A stretch of DNA of 64,000 bases from JAALLB01 sp964502215 (GCA_964502215.1 CAZCUN010000011.1:4274-68273); one strand, 5' to 3'. Numbered from the stretch's first letter, positions 33,495 through 42,396 are shown. The notes: generated from the letters alone by a model not told the origin. Numbers and translations: made by a program.

Positions 33495-35402
33495 TCAATC
33501 ATCCCAACGCCCATCTTCGCGCATTTTGGCTATCTCAGCCACGGCCTTTTCGCGTTGTCTCTCACGACGGATAATCTCTTCCACTGCTGCGTTGTCACTC
33601 TTGTCTGTATATCTAAATTCAGAGTCCGCGTAGCGGTTGATTTCTTGTAGAACCATATCGAGCGTGAACGGCCCTCGCAGTTCTTCGATCATGGCTTTCT
33701 TTTCATCATATGCTTTGTGCATGAAGTTTTCTGGTTTTTCGAACCACTCATCTGGTAGATCAATATCCATCGCACGCATCTTTATAGCGTCCGTGATGTT
33801 TTTGATCGCACGACCAGTAAAGCGTGGTTCAGCCAGTTTTATCATGTGCAGATACGTTCCCACATCCGCCATAGACTTGAGTTTGTTTTCTTTTTCAAAC
33901 CGCTCATAAACTTTCAACAACCCTTCTTCTTCTGGTTTGTTGTGCTTGTCATAAGCCGTTATCACCGCTTCTTTGATTTCTTGTGCTGCAAGCAAATCAT
34001 GATCGCCTAGTGGAATATCGTGATTCTTGCCAGCAAGTAGCGAAAAGATATCGATGTAATCATCGCGTGTTTGTGGGCCATCAACAAGCCACCTTGCCCC
34101 TGCCCTTTGGCGAAGTGCGTCGTCTACATTTTCTGGATAGTTTGAGAACATACCAAATGAACAATTACCGCGCACAACGGTTGTAGCGCCCGCAAAACTC
34201 TCCATCAGCACAGCCGTGACTTCTTGTTGGCCAGCAGATGCTTTATCGTCTGATCGCTTGGCAGCCACTTGGTCGATATCATCAATTGTACCAAAGCCAA
34301 TGGTTTTAGTGTTTAAAACATTCGAAACAAACTGCTTACAGTTTTGACCTGATTTACCTTGATAAGATGAGATTTGATCAACGCCAAAATTCTCATAAGT
34401 AAAACCATAACCCGCTATTTTACAGTAGTCATTAATCAAACCAGCAATCATCTGAATAAGAATGGTCTTGCCTGTACCAGGAGAACCATCACCAATGAAG
34501 GTGAATAAAAAACCACCCAGCTCCACAAACGGATTAAGTTGACGATCAAAGTCATAGGCCATTATCATCTTTGCAAGTTTCATCGACTGATACTTAGCAA
34601 TGTGATTGCCGACAATTTCATCAGGGCGCTTAAACGTCATGACTAGAGGTTTAGTTTTCGCCCCAGGCGTTACATCAAATCCATTGAGTTCAAACCCATC
34701 AGTTTCTAATCGCAAATGCGTATTCTCAAATGAACCAAGCCCGTTAAAACGCCCCTTTCGTTGCAATAATTCTTCCAGCGCACGATCAGCAAAAGCACGA
34801 ACACGTGATTGTAAAACCGTATCATCGCTTGCATCGGTTGCCGCCAAGTCCAAACCACCGACGAGCGACTTAAGCGCATCTTGTGGTGTATCAAAATTGA
34901 AGTTTGGTTCTTCAATGTCATTGGCAGGTTCGCCAGCCGTTTCTACAAACTGGTGTAGATAAGCGGAGGCTGCAAATGCTGCTACATAAGAAGATGCTTC
35001 TAAAAGTCCGCGATATTGCGCTGCTTCATCACCCTCTAATGACGAAGACGCATTTTTCTTGCGTAGACTATCCAAGCCTGTTTGCTTGGCAAATTCATCC
35101 GAGATCGCAAGTGCAACGCCAAGCGCACGTCGCGTCTTAAACAAAATCGCATGCTGCACAGGCGATAACATACTGTCATCAGCCTTCACACTAGAAAGCG
35201 TCTTTGTGAACTCAACCTCACGTGTAGATTTTGAGCCAGCAGTAGAAACAGTCGAGACAAATCGCCTGCGCGTGCCAGCGAGTTCTGTCTTTGATTTAGT
35301 ATCACTAGCTTCAAGCAAAATAAGTTTCGTCACCAGCGATTGTGCAGTTGTAATATGCTTGGCAATATCTTTTTCATTAATCGTTGTAAGGCCTGTATCC
35401 AT
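33495..35402 (-). CDS. uncharacterised AAA+ ATPase
   Basis: A 635-residue protein. The first 250 residues are helical and show no known domain. The AAA+ module follows: Walker A GDGSPGTGKT at 304-313, Walker B IGFGTIDDIDQVA at 368-380, with a second Asp where most AAA+ ATPases have the catalytic Glu, a sensor-like RGNCSFGMFSNYPENVD, and RQRAGARW with possible arginine fingers at 431-437. The C-terminal 190 residues include a lid-like ITGRAIKN-type helix (TGRAIKNITDAIKMRA). It overlaps nothing but starts one base after the upstream stop, with an AGGAA ribosome site. Substrate and partners are unknown; the gene neighbourhood suggests a dedicated complex. Confidence 0.78.
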   Translation of the reverse strand: MDTGLTTINEKDIAKHITTAQSLVTKLILLEASDTKSKTELAGTRRRFVSTVSTAGSKSTREVEFTKTLSSVKADDSMLSPVQHAILFKTRRALGVALAISDEFAKQTGLDSLRKKNASSSLEGDEAAQYRGLLEASSYVAAFAASAYLHQFVETAGEPANDIEEPNFNFDTPQDALKSLVGGLDLAATDASDDTVLQSRVRAFADRALEELLQRKGRFNGLGSFENTHLRLETDGFELNGFDVTPGAKTKPLVMTFKRPDEIVGNHIAKYQSMKLAKMIMAYDFDRQLNPFVELGGFLFTFIGDGSPGTGKTILIQMIAGLINDYCKIAGYGFTYENFGVDQISSYQGKSGQNCKQFVSNVLNTKTIGFGTIDDIDQVAAKRSDDKASAGQQEVTAVLMESFAGATTVVRGNCSFGMFSNYPENVDDALRQRAGARWLVDGPQTRDDYIDIFSLLAGKNHDIPLGDHDLLAAQEIKEAVITAYDKHNKPEEEGLLKVYERFEKENKLKSMADVGTYLHMIKLAEPRFTGRAIKNITDAIKMRAMDIDLPDEWFEKPENFMHKAYDEKKAMIEELRGPFTLDMVLQEINRYADSEFRYTDKSDNAAVEEIIRRERQREKAVAEIAKMREDGRWDD

Positions 35403-35403
35403 C

Positions 35404-36552
35404 TTACATATTCCTCAAAACATGCCCGTCAGAAATGACGTGCTTTTGGTATCCATCAAAAATATCAGCTTCCTGACCAGACGCATAAATTGCTTGATAA
35501 GCTTCATGTGGCACAAGTGCATTACGTCTGAAGTCTGTGACGCCCATGCGCGTTGCTTCCAGATCGTCCGTATTGATATGAAAAGTCTCGCGTGCTGGCG
35601 TTCCTCCCCATAGCCCCCACTTTGCAGGTTTCTCGCTGATTGAAAAAACTTCCTGCATCGTCCACGTCATCAACCACGCATTTTCAGGTTTTTTAACCCG
35701 CATCAAAATTTTATCGACCTTTTCACCGTGCCGTGTAAAGGCTGAATGATAAAATGGCCCAAGCACAAAACGACGCAATTGCTTTGGATGCAAATGATCA
35801 AAATCCTGATCCATACTTTGTGCAATCGTTGATGGCATTAAGCTATAAGCAGAATTCTTCTCGCAAAACTCATCAAACTGAAGCGCAAGATCAGGGTTCA
35901 ACAAGCCATCAACAGGCAGTTTGATATTCACATGCTTGTTAAGTTTCCCAGAAGGGCTGACAAGCGTTTTGTTGATGTCCTCTGACGAGTCCTCAATCGT
36001 TGCCATATAGATCATCGGCAAGTTTGCTGAGCCATCATAAAAACCCCAATGCACCACATAATAAGGACGCTTTGTTTTTGGATTTACAGAAACACGAACA
36101 GTCTTTGGCAAGACAAGGGGAGAGAAATGTTTACCGTCTTGAACCGCTTGCAAATAACGTCGCTCTGCCATCTGCATTTGCAAATCAGCAGGAAAGCTCT
36201 TAGCAGATAAAATATGATCAACCATATTTTGGCGGAGAGTATCTTCATCTTCAAATTTACTCAAACGTTTGCTAGCACCTGCACGATCATTTTTTAAATC
36301 AAGAACATTTTGAAAAGCAGGAAAGCCGCTTTCTGTTTGGGAAACGCGAAACTTCTTTTCAAAAGAAATTTTATTCTCCCAACTGCGCAATGAATTTTGC
36401 AGTCGATCCAAATATCCGCTTATGATGCTTGCAATCACCCCGTGTTTATAGGCAGGAGATTGCTCCTCGCGCAGATAAGTATTCAAGCCCTCTAGGCCTG
36501 AACCCAGTGCCTTAAAATACTTCGAAGCTTGCTCTGTATCTTTTGAGTTCAT
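35404..36552 (-). CDS. hypothetical protein of the AAA+ cluster (382 aa)
   Basis: A 382-residue soluble protein that I do not recognise. The first 130 residues are helical and charged, the middle contains a strand-rich block (KTVRVSVNPKTKRPYYVVHWG, then LPMIYMATIEDSSED), and the C-terminal part contains many aromatic residues (NAWLMTWTMQEVFS, KWGLWGGTPARETFH). No membrane segment, signal or catalytic motif is apparent. It directly precedes the AAA+ gene with a one-base gap and follows the coiled-coil gene after 48 bases, so it is probably a fixed partner of the ATPase. Confidence 0.7.
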   Translation of the reverse strand: MNSKDTEQASKYFKALGSGLEGLNTYLREEQSPAYKHGVIASIISGYLDRLQNSLRSWENKISFEKKFRVSQTESGFPAFQNVLDLKNDRAGASKRLSKFEDEDTLRQNMVDHILSAKSFPADLQMQMAERRYLQAVQDGKHFSPLVLPKTVRVSVNPKTKRPYYVVHWGFYDGSANLPMIYMATIEDSSEDINKTLVSPSGKLNKHVNIKLPVDGLLNPDLALQFDEFCEKNSAYSLMPSTIAQSMDQDFDHLHPKQLRRFVLGPFYHSAFTRHGEKVDKILMRVKKPENAWLMTWTMQEVFSISEKPAKWGLWGGTPARETFHINTDDLEATRMGVTDFRRNALVPHEAYQAIYASGQEADIFDGYQKHVISDGHVLRNM

Positions 36553-36600
36553 TAAAAAGCACCCTCATCCAGTGCTAATAACCAAATGAGGTTTTTAGTA

Positions 36601-37686
36601 TTACGATTGAACATAGTCAGCTGAATTATGCTTCTTCATTACTTCATCAAAACGACGCGCAAAGGCTTCATCAGCAAGCTTTTTACGACGCTGAATGTCT
36701 TCTGTTGAAACCATGTTTTTCTCATGCATCTCAAGCAAGTCACCAATATGAGACTGTGCCGCTGCACCAATACCAGCCATGGTAGTTTCAGCCGCTGTAT
36801 CCACCTGATTACCAAGCGTATTGATCTTATGCGCCACATCTTGTTGAGCCGCAGTTTTCAACGAGTCTTCTAACGCCTTATAAAGAACAACGCGCTGTTC
36901 AGTATCAATCGTTAGTTTATTGATAAGCGTTTGTTGTGCTGCAAGTTGATTATTAAGCGAGTCCACAAAAGTTTGGAACATTGAGGTGTAACGCTCAAGC
37001 GTTTGACTTTCCACCAAAAGCTCCTGCTCTTTTGCCTGCGCTTTGTTATATTCAGTTGCAAGTTCTGAACGCTGTCCCTCAAGATCTGCACGTTGCGTTT
37101 GATGTGTTGATGCTGAAATCTGGTTTTCCATATCCATCAACATTGGGTTTAATTCTTCAATGCGAGCCTGCGTTGCTTCAAGTGTTTCCATTGCAGACTT
37201 ACGGCGCTCAATGACTTTACGAAGAGAGGCTTCTGAACTTGCATAACGCGAGTCCAAAACATCTTTTTGAGATTGCAAAATACCAACAATCTTATCCGAC
37301 TTACCAAGCAATTCTTGTAAGTTACCTGCCAAAGACATGTTGCGAACACGCTCTGAGCGCATACGTTGCATTTTTTGTTTTGAGAAAATCCCGATAAACT
37401 TTTCCCAGCCCGTATAGCTTTTCATGCTTTCAAACTCAGAACCAAAAACATTCGTCGCATCTTCAAGACCAATGATAAGGTCGGCCATATTGCCTTCCAT
37501 AACTTTTTGCTGATTAAGAATATCGCTGATACGCGCATTTTCAATATCGAAGTCTGTTTCACCAATCGTGTCAGACTTTGCAAATTCATCCAGCACGACA
37601 GCACTTTGATCAAGCTTCGTCTTCATATCCTCAACGGTAGAACGCGTCTTTTCAATTTCCGCGTCCAAATTTACTAAAGTAGCCAT
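36601..37686 (-). CDS. coiled-coil protein of the AAA+ cluster (361 aa)
   Basis: A 361-residue, almost entirely helical protein, probably the first gene of the cluster, with a strong GGAGGG ribosome site nine bases before its ATG. Long heptad-like stretches run from about residue 130 to 260 (KVIERRKSAMETLEATQARIEEL, of which the repeated hydrophobic spacing is clear). A conserved-looking pair of motifs is YTGWEKFIGIFSKQKM near 90-105 and VVLYKALEDSLKTAAQQDV near 270. The latter resembles the TelA/toxic-anion-resistance type of helical proteins, which is a weak impression only. No signal peptide or membrane helix is seen. Confidence 0.72.
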   Translation of the reverse strand: MATLVNLDAEIEKTRSTVEDMKTKLDQSAVVLDEFAKSDTIGETDFDIENARISDILNQQKVMEGNMADLIIGLEDATNVFGSEFESMKSYTGWEKFIGIFSKQKMQRMRSERVRNMSLAGNLQELLGKSDKIVGILQSQKDVLDSRYASSEASLRKVIERRKSAMETLEATQARIEELNPMLMDMENQISASTHQTQRADLEGQRSELATEYNKAQAKEQELLVESQTLERYTSMFQTFVDSLNNQLAAQQTLINKLTIDTEQRVVLYKALEDSLKTAAQQDVAHKINTLGNQVDTAAETTMAGIGAAAQSHIGDLLEMHEKNMVSTEDIQRRKKLADEAFARRFDEVMKKHNSADYVQS

Positions 37687-37780
37687 AAAATATTTCCCTC
37701 CAACAATATATCTTATTTATTATATAGGTATACAAACCGCTGTTTTTAAGAGCTTATAAAACGAAATACTTAATAAGTCT

Positions 37781-38128
37781 TCAGGATTTACCTGCACTTT
37801 GTAACTCTATTGGCGCACCATGCGGCGTTGCTAAAAGAGCAGCTTGCCAATCAGCCTTACGATTGTTGATTTCAGTTTCATTGGCAAGTGACTTTTGCAT
37901 AACAATGGTCTCCAAAGCTTTCAACCAAAGCTCATAATAAGGAGTGCACCCATCATCAGCATGGATAGTCGTGCTTAAAACTTCCGCCCATTCGCCCCAT
38001 GTAAAAGCATCTTTTTCATAAAGTCCGATTACAAGCGCAAAAGCCTGCGCCTCCCACGGCTCACTGAAAACAGGTTCATTATCCTTTAAAATAATACCAT
38101 CAAGCGTTTGAAGATTAGGCGCGTTCAA
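37781..38128 (-). CDS. nitrile hydratase accessory protein
   Basis: A 115-residue protein with the N-terminal fold of the nitrile hydratase beta subunit: EPVFSEPWEAQAFALVIGLYEKDAFTWGEW. Such short proteins act as the metallochaperone (activator) that delivers cobalt or exchanges alpha subunits during maturation of the enzyme. The gene overlaps the end of the beta-subunit gene by 14 bases and follows the order alpha-beta-accessory. Its parallel with the beginning of the beta subunit (FHADWEKRALAMTVGMG) is visible in this window. Confidence 0.88.
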   Translation of the reverse strand: MNAPNLQTLDGIILKDNEPVFSEPWEAQAFALVIGLYEKDAFTWGEWAEVLSTTIHADDGCTPYYELWLKALETIVMQKSLANETEINNRKADWQAALLATPHGAPIELQSAGKS

Positions 38129-38774
38129 GATAAGATCCCCAACAATCTACCATAACCGTATTACCCTCTTCTGCTTCTTCGCCAAATAATTCTTGTGCAT
38201 CAAAACGGACTGAATAAAGCCACTCAGGATTTTCGCCCTCACCTTTTGCATTGCTATCTGGAAAAACGTGATGCCCTTGAACGCTTATAATCTGCCCAAC
38301 CTTGCCGCGCACATATCGAGGTAAGCGCGTATGCCCTTGCGGATTTATATTAAGCGTTAGAACTTGCTCGCCAATCCCAAAACCTGGTTCAACACTAGAT
38401 TCACGCGATACTGGCCCACCAGCAGCAAGCGCAGCTGGCATTTCATAGGGTGAGACAACACGTTTAACTTCGATACCGGGCATTTCAAGCTCGCCCGTTT
38501 TAAGCTCATGCGATGTCACCATATCACGCTGCAACATCAGGTTTTGCAAGCCCGCCAACCAGATTTGATAATAGCTTTTTGTAAGATAAAAATCAGCGGG
38601 CAAGCTTTCGCGATTAAACCTGGAAATATCCAAATTCCATTGACCTGCGAACCCCATACCAACAGTCATAGCAAGCGCGCGCTTTTCCCAATCTGCATGA
38701 AAAACAGGTTCATCTTTTTCTGGTTCAACAATACCGTAGCATTGCATGCCTCCCATATCGTGCGGGCCGTTCAC
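38115..38774 (-). CDS. nthB: nitrile hydratase subunit beta
   Basis: The 219-residue beta subunit of nitrile hydratase, which with the alpha subunit hydrates nitriles to amides. It opens with the family's MNGPHDMGGMQCYG, has the helical FHADWEKRALAMTVGM, and ends with the SH3-like barrel (GHTRLPRYVRGKVGQIISVQG, then VRFDAQELFGEEAEEGNTV). Its start overlaps the end of the alpha gene by four bases (ATGA), consistent with equimolar production. Arginine residues that contact the cysteine-sulfinate claw are expected in the family, and RYVRGK and RFDAQELF are candidates. Confidence 0.92.
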   Translation of the reverse strand: MNGPHDMGGMQCYGIVEPEKDEPVFHADWEKRALAMTVGMGFAGQWNLDISRFNRESLPADFYLTKSYYQIWLAGLQNLMLQRDMVTSHELKTGELEMPGIEVKRVVSPYEMPAALAAGGPVSRESSVEPGFGIGEQVLTLNINPQGHTRLPRYVRGKVGQIISVQGHHVFPDSNAKGEGENPEWLYSVRFDAQELFGEEAEEGNTVMVDCWGSYLERA

Positions 38775-39409
38775 GACGAAACATTTTCTGCTGAAAGCGC
38801 CAGACCCGTTCCGATCATACTGTCGCGCGTTACAAGGCCTGCAAGCTTTTCTTCGCTCCAGCCTTCAGTGCCAGAAGGCTTTTGCGGAATAACCAGATAA
38901 CGCATTTCTGCGGTTGAATCCCAAACCGTAATTTTAAGATTTTTTGAAAGCTCTACACCAAATTCAGAAAGCACTTTGCGCGGCTCACTCACAGCACGCG
39001 AGCGATAAGGCGCTGATTTATACCATACGGGTGGCAAACCCAAAACACTCCATGGATAGCAAGAACACAAAGTACAAACGACCATGTTATGTGTGTCATC
39101 CGTATTCTCAACAATTTGCATATGCTCGCCTTGGCGTCCTGTAAAGCCAAGTTCAGCAATCGCATCACTTGCATTCTCTCTCAAGCGTTGAAGATAAGCT
39201 TCATCAGACCAAGCTTTAGCAACAACCTGAGCGCCATTTCTGGGGCCAACTTTTGTTTCGTAAGTTTCAACAATGACATCAAGAGCTGCTGGATCAACAT
39301 AGCCTTTTTCAACCAAAAGCGACTCAAGCGTCTTAACCTTGAGGTCCATATCTGACCAATGGCTATGGTCGTGTTCATCGTGATCACAATGGTCTTTTGA
39401 ATCGCTCAT
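38771..39409 (-). CDS. nthA: nitrile hydratase subunit alpha, cobalt type
   Basis: The 212-residue catalytic subunit. The metal claw reads VCTLCSCYPW; CTLCSC, with Thr, marks cobalt-type enzymes, while iron-type ones have Ser at that place. The claw's second and third cysteines become sulfinic and sulfenic acids in the active protein. Other family landmarks are VDPAALDVIVETYETKVGP and TVWDSTAEMRYLVIPQ. The first 20 residues are unusually rich in His and Asp (DHCDHDEHDHSHW), a possible metal-gathering tail. A perfect 13-base inverted repeat sits just before its ribosome site. Thiocyanate hydrolase gamma subunits share the claw, but this gene set is that of nitrile hydratase. Confidence 0.92.
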   Translation of the reverse strand: MSDSKDHCDHDEHDHSHWSDMDLKVKTLESLLVEKGYVDPAALDVIVETYETKVGPRNGAQVVAKAWSDEAYLQRLRENASDAIAELGFTGRQGEHMQIVENTDDTHNMVVCTLCSCYPWSVLGLPPVWYKSAPYRSRAVSEPRKVLSEFGVELSKNLKITVWDSTAEMRYLVIPQKPSGTEGWSEEKLAGLVTRDSMIGTGLALSAENVSS

Positions 39410-39416
39410 ACTTTCC

Positions 39417-39448
39417 TCACTTTATCTCCAGTTTTGGAGATAAAGTGG
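39417..39448. promoter_or_regulatory. perfect inverted repeat upstream of nitrile hydratase operon
   Basis: CACTTTATCTCCA (39418-39430) and TGGAGATAAAGTG (39435-39447) are perfect 13-base arms with a four-base loop. On the minus strand the repeat ends just before the AGGAAA ribosome site of nthA. There is no T-run after it, so it is not a standard terminator; it may be an operator or a translational hairpin. Confidence 0.7.
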
Positions 39449-39476
39449 GAAAGGTCAAGTTAGAAAGATGATAATT

Positions 39477-39893
39477 CTAAACGATAGCGCGTGCAGAGTC
39501 TGAGCCAACAATTTCCGCAATCTTCTCAATAATAAGATTAGGGTTGATTGGCTTTGTAAGATAATAATCCGCACCAGCTTCTAACATACGCTCTTCATCA
39601 CCAGATAAAGCATGAGCTGTGAGAGCCGCAATCGGCACACGTTTGCCTGTACTTGCTTCTTTTTCGCGAATTATCTTGATAGCTTCAATACCATTCATTA
39701 CTGGCATTGATATATCCATCAAAATCACGAGTGGATCTAGCGCTTCCCAAGCCTCAACAGCTTCCTGCCCATTACTAACAATAAGAAATGGCAAGTCCTG
39801 CTCTGTTAAAGTATGTTCTAGCACAATCTGGTTAACTTCGTTGTCTTCTGCAGAAAGAATGCACTTTCCTTTAATGTTTAAATCAAAGTTCAT
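39477..39893 (-). CDS. single-domain response regulator
   Basis: A 138-residue receiver domain without an output domain. The acidic pocket and phosphorylation site are seen in LSAEDNEVNQIVLEHTL and ILMDISMPVMNGIEAI (the Asp of LMDIS), with the switch Thr region AALTAHALSG and the conserved Lys in YYLTKPINPN. The acidic pair is E-D, as in receivers of hybrid kinases, and the DNEVNQ motif points to that group. It starts 23 bases after the GGDEF/EAL gene on the same strand and is likely co-transcribed, suggesting a link between phosphotransfer and cyclic-di-GMP. Confidence 0.9.
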   Translation of the reverse strand: MNFDLNIKGKCILSAEDNEVNQIVLEHTLTEQDLPFLIVSNGQEAVEAWEALDPLVILMDISMPVMNGIEAIKIIREKEASTGKRVPIAALTAHALSGDEERMLEAGADYYLTKPINPNLIIEKIAEIVGSDSARAIV

Positions 39894-39916
39894 AATAATA
39901 TTCCCCTGAGCTATAA

Positions 39917-41566
39917 TTAACTCGCAATACTTTGTTCCTGCTCTTCTGTGACCGTATCCATAAACTCTCGGATATACCCCATGGTCTTATGTTCGTCTTG
40001 CGGCTTACCAAATAAATAACCCTGCCCCGCATGACATCCATACCGTTTCAAGCTTTCAGCTTGATTCATCTCTTCAATACCCTCTGCAACCACTGTCAGA
40101 TCTAGTCCAGCACACATTTCTAGAATGGCGCGAACAATATGCTCTGCAGGTTTATCTTCACCAATTGCCATAATAAAAGCACGGTCAATTTTCACCTTAT
40201 CCAGTTTCAATTCCCGCAAACGCCCTAGGCTTGATTGGCCTGTTCCAAAATCATCCATAGAAATTCGAATTCCTGCTGAATGAAGCTCATCGATAATCAT
40301 TGCCGCCGTTTCTGGATCTGACATCATTGCCGTTTCTGTCACTTCAATTTCAAGTCTCTGAGGTGGCAAATTAGCCTTCTTTATCGTCTTTATAATGTCA
40401 CTTGCAGTATTTGGATCAACTAATTGTACACTTGATAAGTTAAAAGAAAGGAAAATATCATCTGGCCACCCTGCCGCAACTTTTGCTGCATGCAACAGCA
40501 ATTTATCAGTAAGCCCTGCAATTATTCCACGCTCTTCTGCTAATGGAATAAATTTTGCTGGTGAGACGAACCCCATCTCAGGGTCAATCCATCGCGCAAG
40601 CGCTTCAAAACCTAAAAGCTTTCCATCTTGCAAAGAAATAATTGGCTGAAAATGCGGGCGCACTTCATTATTTGCAATCGCACGTCGCAATGCTTGCTCC
40701 ATGCGAGCATTTTCAAGAATTATATCTTCAATTTCTTTGGAAAATATGGTGATACGCCCACGTCCACCCCGTTTTGAATGGTAAAGCGCACTTTCGATAT
40801 TTTTCATGACTGCTTCGTAAGAGTGCCCAGCATCTGGATATAGTGCAAATCCAAATGAACCACTTAAACGCACGGTACGACCGTCAAGATCAAAAGGTGC
40901 ATTAAGAACTTCTTGCAAAATCTTACCAATATGCTTTGCGCCATCTTGGTTTTTAATATCAGGCATTAAGAAGCCAAACTCATCACCTCTAATGCGGAAT
41001 ACAAAACCATCTTTTTCCATCGCAGCAGACAAACGTTGCGCACACTGTTTTAAAACTTCATCACCACCATCAAATCCATAAAGATCATTAAGTGGTTTCA
41101 TCCCATCCATATTTGCGACACCAACAAGAAAGCCTTTTTCTCCATGACGACGGTCGTCTACCATGGACTTAAACTTTTCCATCATTCTTTGTTGGTTACC
41201 AAGAAGTGTTAAACGGTCTGTATATGCAAGTGAAACAAGCTCCGCTCTTGATTCATTGTTGTTACTTTCAAACGAAGACGCATCTGACATGTTTTCTTCA
41301 GCATCTAGGTCAACAAAAAGGTTCGGGTCACCTTTAGATTTAAAATACAGAACAAAAGCAGCCCATATACTAAAGCCTACAATCATGAGCGTTGCATGGA
41401 GCATTAATTTATCAGATAGGGATAGTGCTTTGGGCGAGAAAAAAGCGGTTAGCAAAGAGGCGACGGTAAGCATCGTAATCCATAATAGAACACGCGATTT
41501 ACGTATGTTTTTCAAGTCCATTATGTGAACGGCTTCGTCCTTATTCAATCCGCCTTCTAACGACAT
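39917..41566 (-). CDS. membrane GGDEF-EAL protein (cyclic-di-GMP turnover)
   Basis: A 549-residue protein with two N-terminal transmembrane helices (about residues 27-47 and 53-72) and no sensory domain, then a GGDEF domain and an EAL domain. The GGDEF signature is degenerate at its first position (RIRGDEFGF), so cyclase activity is uncertain. The EAL domain keeps its full set of catalytic motifs: GFEALARW, FNLSSVQL, LEIEVTETAM, MDDFGTGQSS, KIDRAFI and VAEGIE, so phosphodiesterase activity is likely. The GGDEF part might act as a GTP sensor. It has a GAGG ribosome site and precedes the response regulator gene. Confidence 0.92.
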   Translation of the reverse strand: MSLEGGLNKDEAVHIMDLKNIRKSRVLLWITMLTVASLLTAFFSPKALSLSDKLMLHATLMIVGFSIWAAFVLYFKSKGDPNLFVDLDAEENMSDASSFESNNNESRAELVSLAYTDRLTLLGNQQRMMEKFKSMVDDRRHGEKGFLVGVANMDGMKPLNDLYGFDGGDEVLKQCAQRLSAAMEKDGFVFRIRGDEFGFLMPDIKNQDGAKHIGKILQEVLNAPFDLDGRTVRLSGSFGFALYPDAGHSYEAVMKNIESALYHSKRGGRGRITIFSKEIEDIILENARMEQALRRAIANNEVRPHFQPIISLQDGKLLGFEALARWIDPEMGFVSPAKFIPLAEERGIIAGLTDKLLLHAAKVAAGWPDDIFLSFNLSSVQLVDPNTASDIIKTIKKANLPPQRLEIEVTETAMMSDPETAAMIIDELHSAGIRISMDDFGTGQSSLGRLRELKLDKVKIDRAFIMAIGEDKPAEHIVRAILEMCAGLDLTVVAEGIEEMNQAESLKRYGCHAGQGYLFGKPQDEHKTMGYIREFMDTVTEEQEQSIAS

Positions 41567-41688
41567 GTATAACCTCAGTTTTTAATATACTTTCGCCAAG
41601 TTATATCCAAATAGTAAAAATCTCCTTTTCAAATGAATAAAAGTTCATTTTTTTATAAATTAATAAAAAATTTAATAAATTCAATAAG

Positions 41689-42396
41689 TTACTGATTTTT
41701 ACCTTTAAATTCCTTAGCAAGAAGGTATAATTCAACAGATCCATCACGCGATGCGGGCGGTTTTATATGGTGAACTGACTTAAAATTTTTCTTCATCAAA
41801 TTTAAAATTTCAGCCTCTGTTCCCCCTTGAAAAGTCTTCGATAAAAAGTAGCCACCGGGTTTCAAAACTTGAAGTGCAAAATCAAGAGCAACTTCAACAA
41901 GGTGCATGGTTCTTAAATGATCTGTTTTTCGATGTCCGGTTGTTGGCGCTGCCATATCAGAAAGGACTAAATCAGGCTTTTGGCCTTCAAGCGCGTCAAT
42001 CAACATTTCAGGTGCATCATCATCCAAAAAATCTTTCTTGAGGATTATTGCGCCTGGCACAGGCGCCATCTCAAGATAATCAATCCCCACAACACGTGGT
42101 TTATCTGCGTTTGAGCCTGTTATTTGAGAAGCAACCTGACACCACCCACCAGGAGCTGCGCCTAGATCAATAACTCGATCATTAGCCTTTAAAATATTAT
42201 GCTTCTCATTGATTTCCAACAGCTTGTAAGCTGCTCTGGAGGCATATCCTTCGGCTTTTGCACGCTGAACATAAGGGTCATTTAATTGACGTGACAACCA
42301 AAGTGTCGATGATAATTTGCGTCCTTTAGCTGTACGAACTTTGGTATGCATATTTCTGAGGTTTGTTTTTTTAGGCGTACCGCTGGGCTTCTTCAT
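41689..42396 (-). CDS. rlmE: 23S rRNA (uridine(2552)-2'-O)-methyltransferase RlmE
   Basis: A 235-residue FtsJ/RrmJ-family methyltransferase that modifies U2552 in the A loop of 23S rRNA. The conserved GYASRAAYKLLEINEKH, the SAM site VIDLGAAPGGWCQVASQ, the catalytic Asp in LSDMAAPTTGHRKTDH, and the catalytic Lys in FLSKTFQGGTE together supply the K-D-K-E set. The N-terminal 30 basic residues are a normal extension for alphaproteobacterial members. Its start overlaps the stop of the upstream phosphatase gene (ATGA). Confidence 0.93.
   Translation of the reverse strand: MKKPSGTPKKTNLRNMHTKVRTAKGRKLSSTLWLSRQLNDPYVQRAKAEGYASRAAYKLLEINEKHNILKANDRVIDLGAAPGGWCQVASQITGSNADKPRVVGIDYLEMAPVPGAIILKKDFLDDDAPEMLIDALEGQKPDLVLSDMAAPTTGHRKTDHLRTMHLVEVALDFALQVLKPGGYFLSKTFQGGTEAEILNLMKKNFKSVHHIKPPASRDGSVELYLLAKEFKGKNQ

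Noticed and set aside
30461..37686. Calling the AAA+ cluster a phage defence island
   Set aside because: Apart from mazEF there is no nuclease, reverse transcriptase, integrase or other defence hallmark, and the flanking genes are metabolic.
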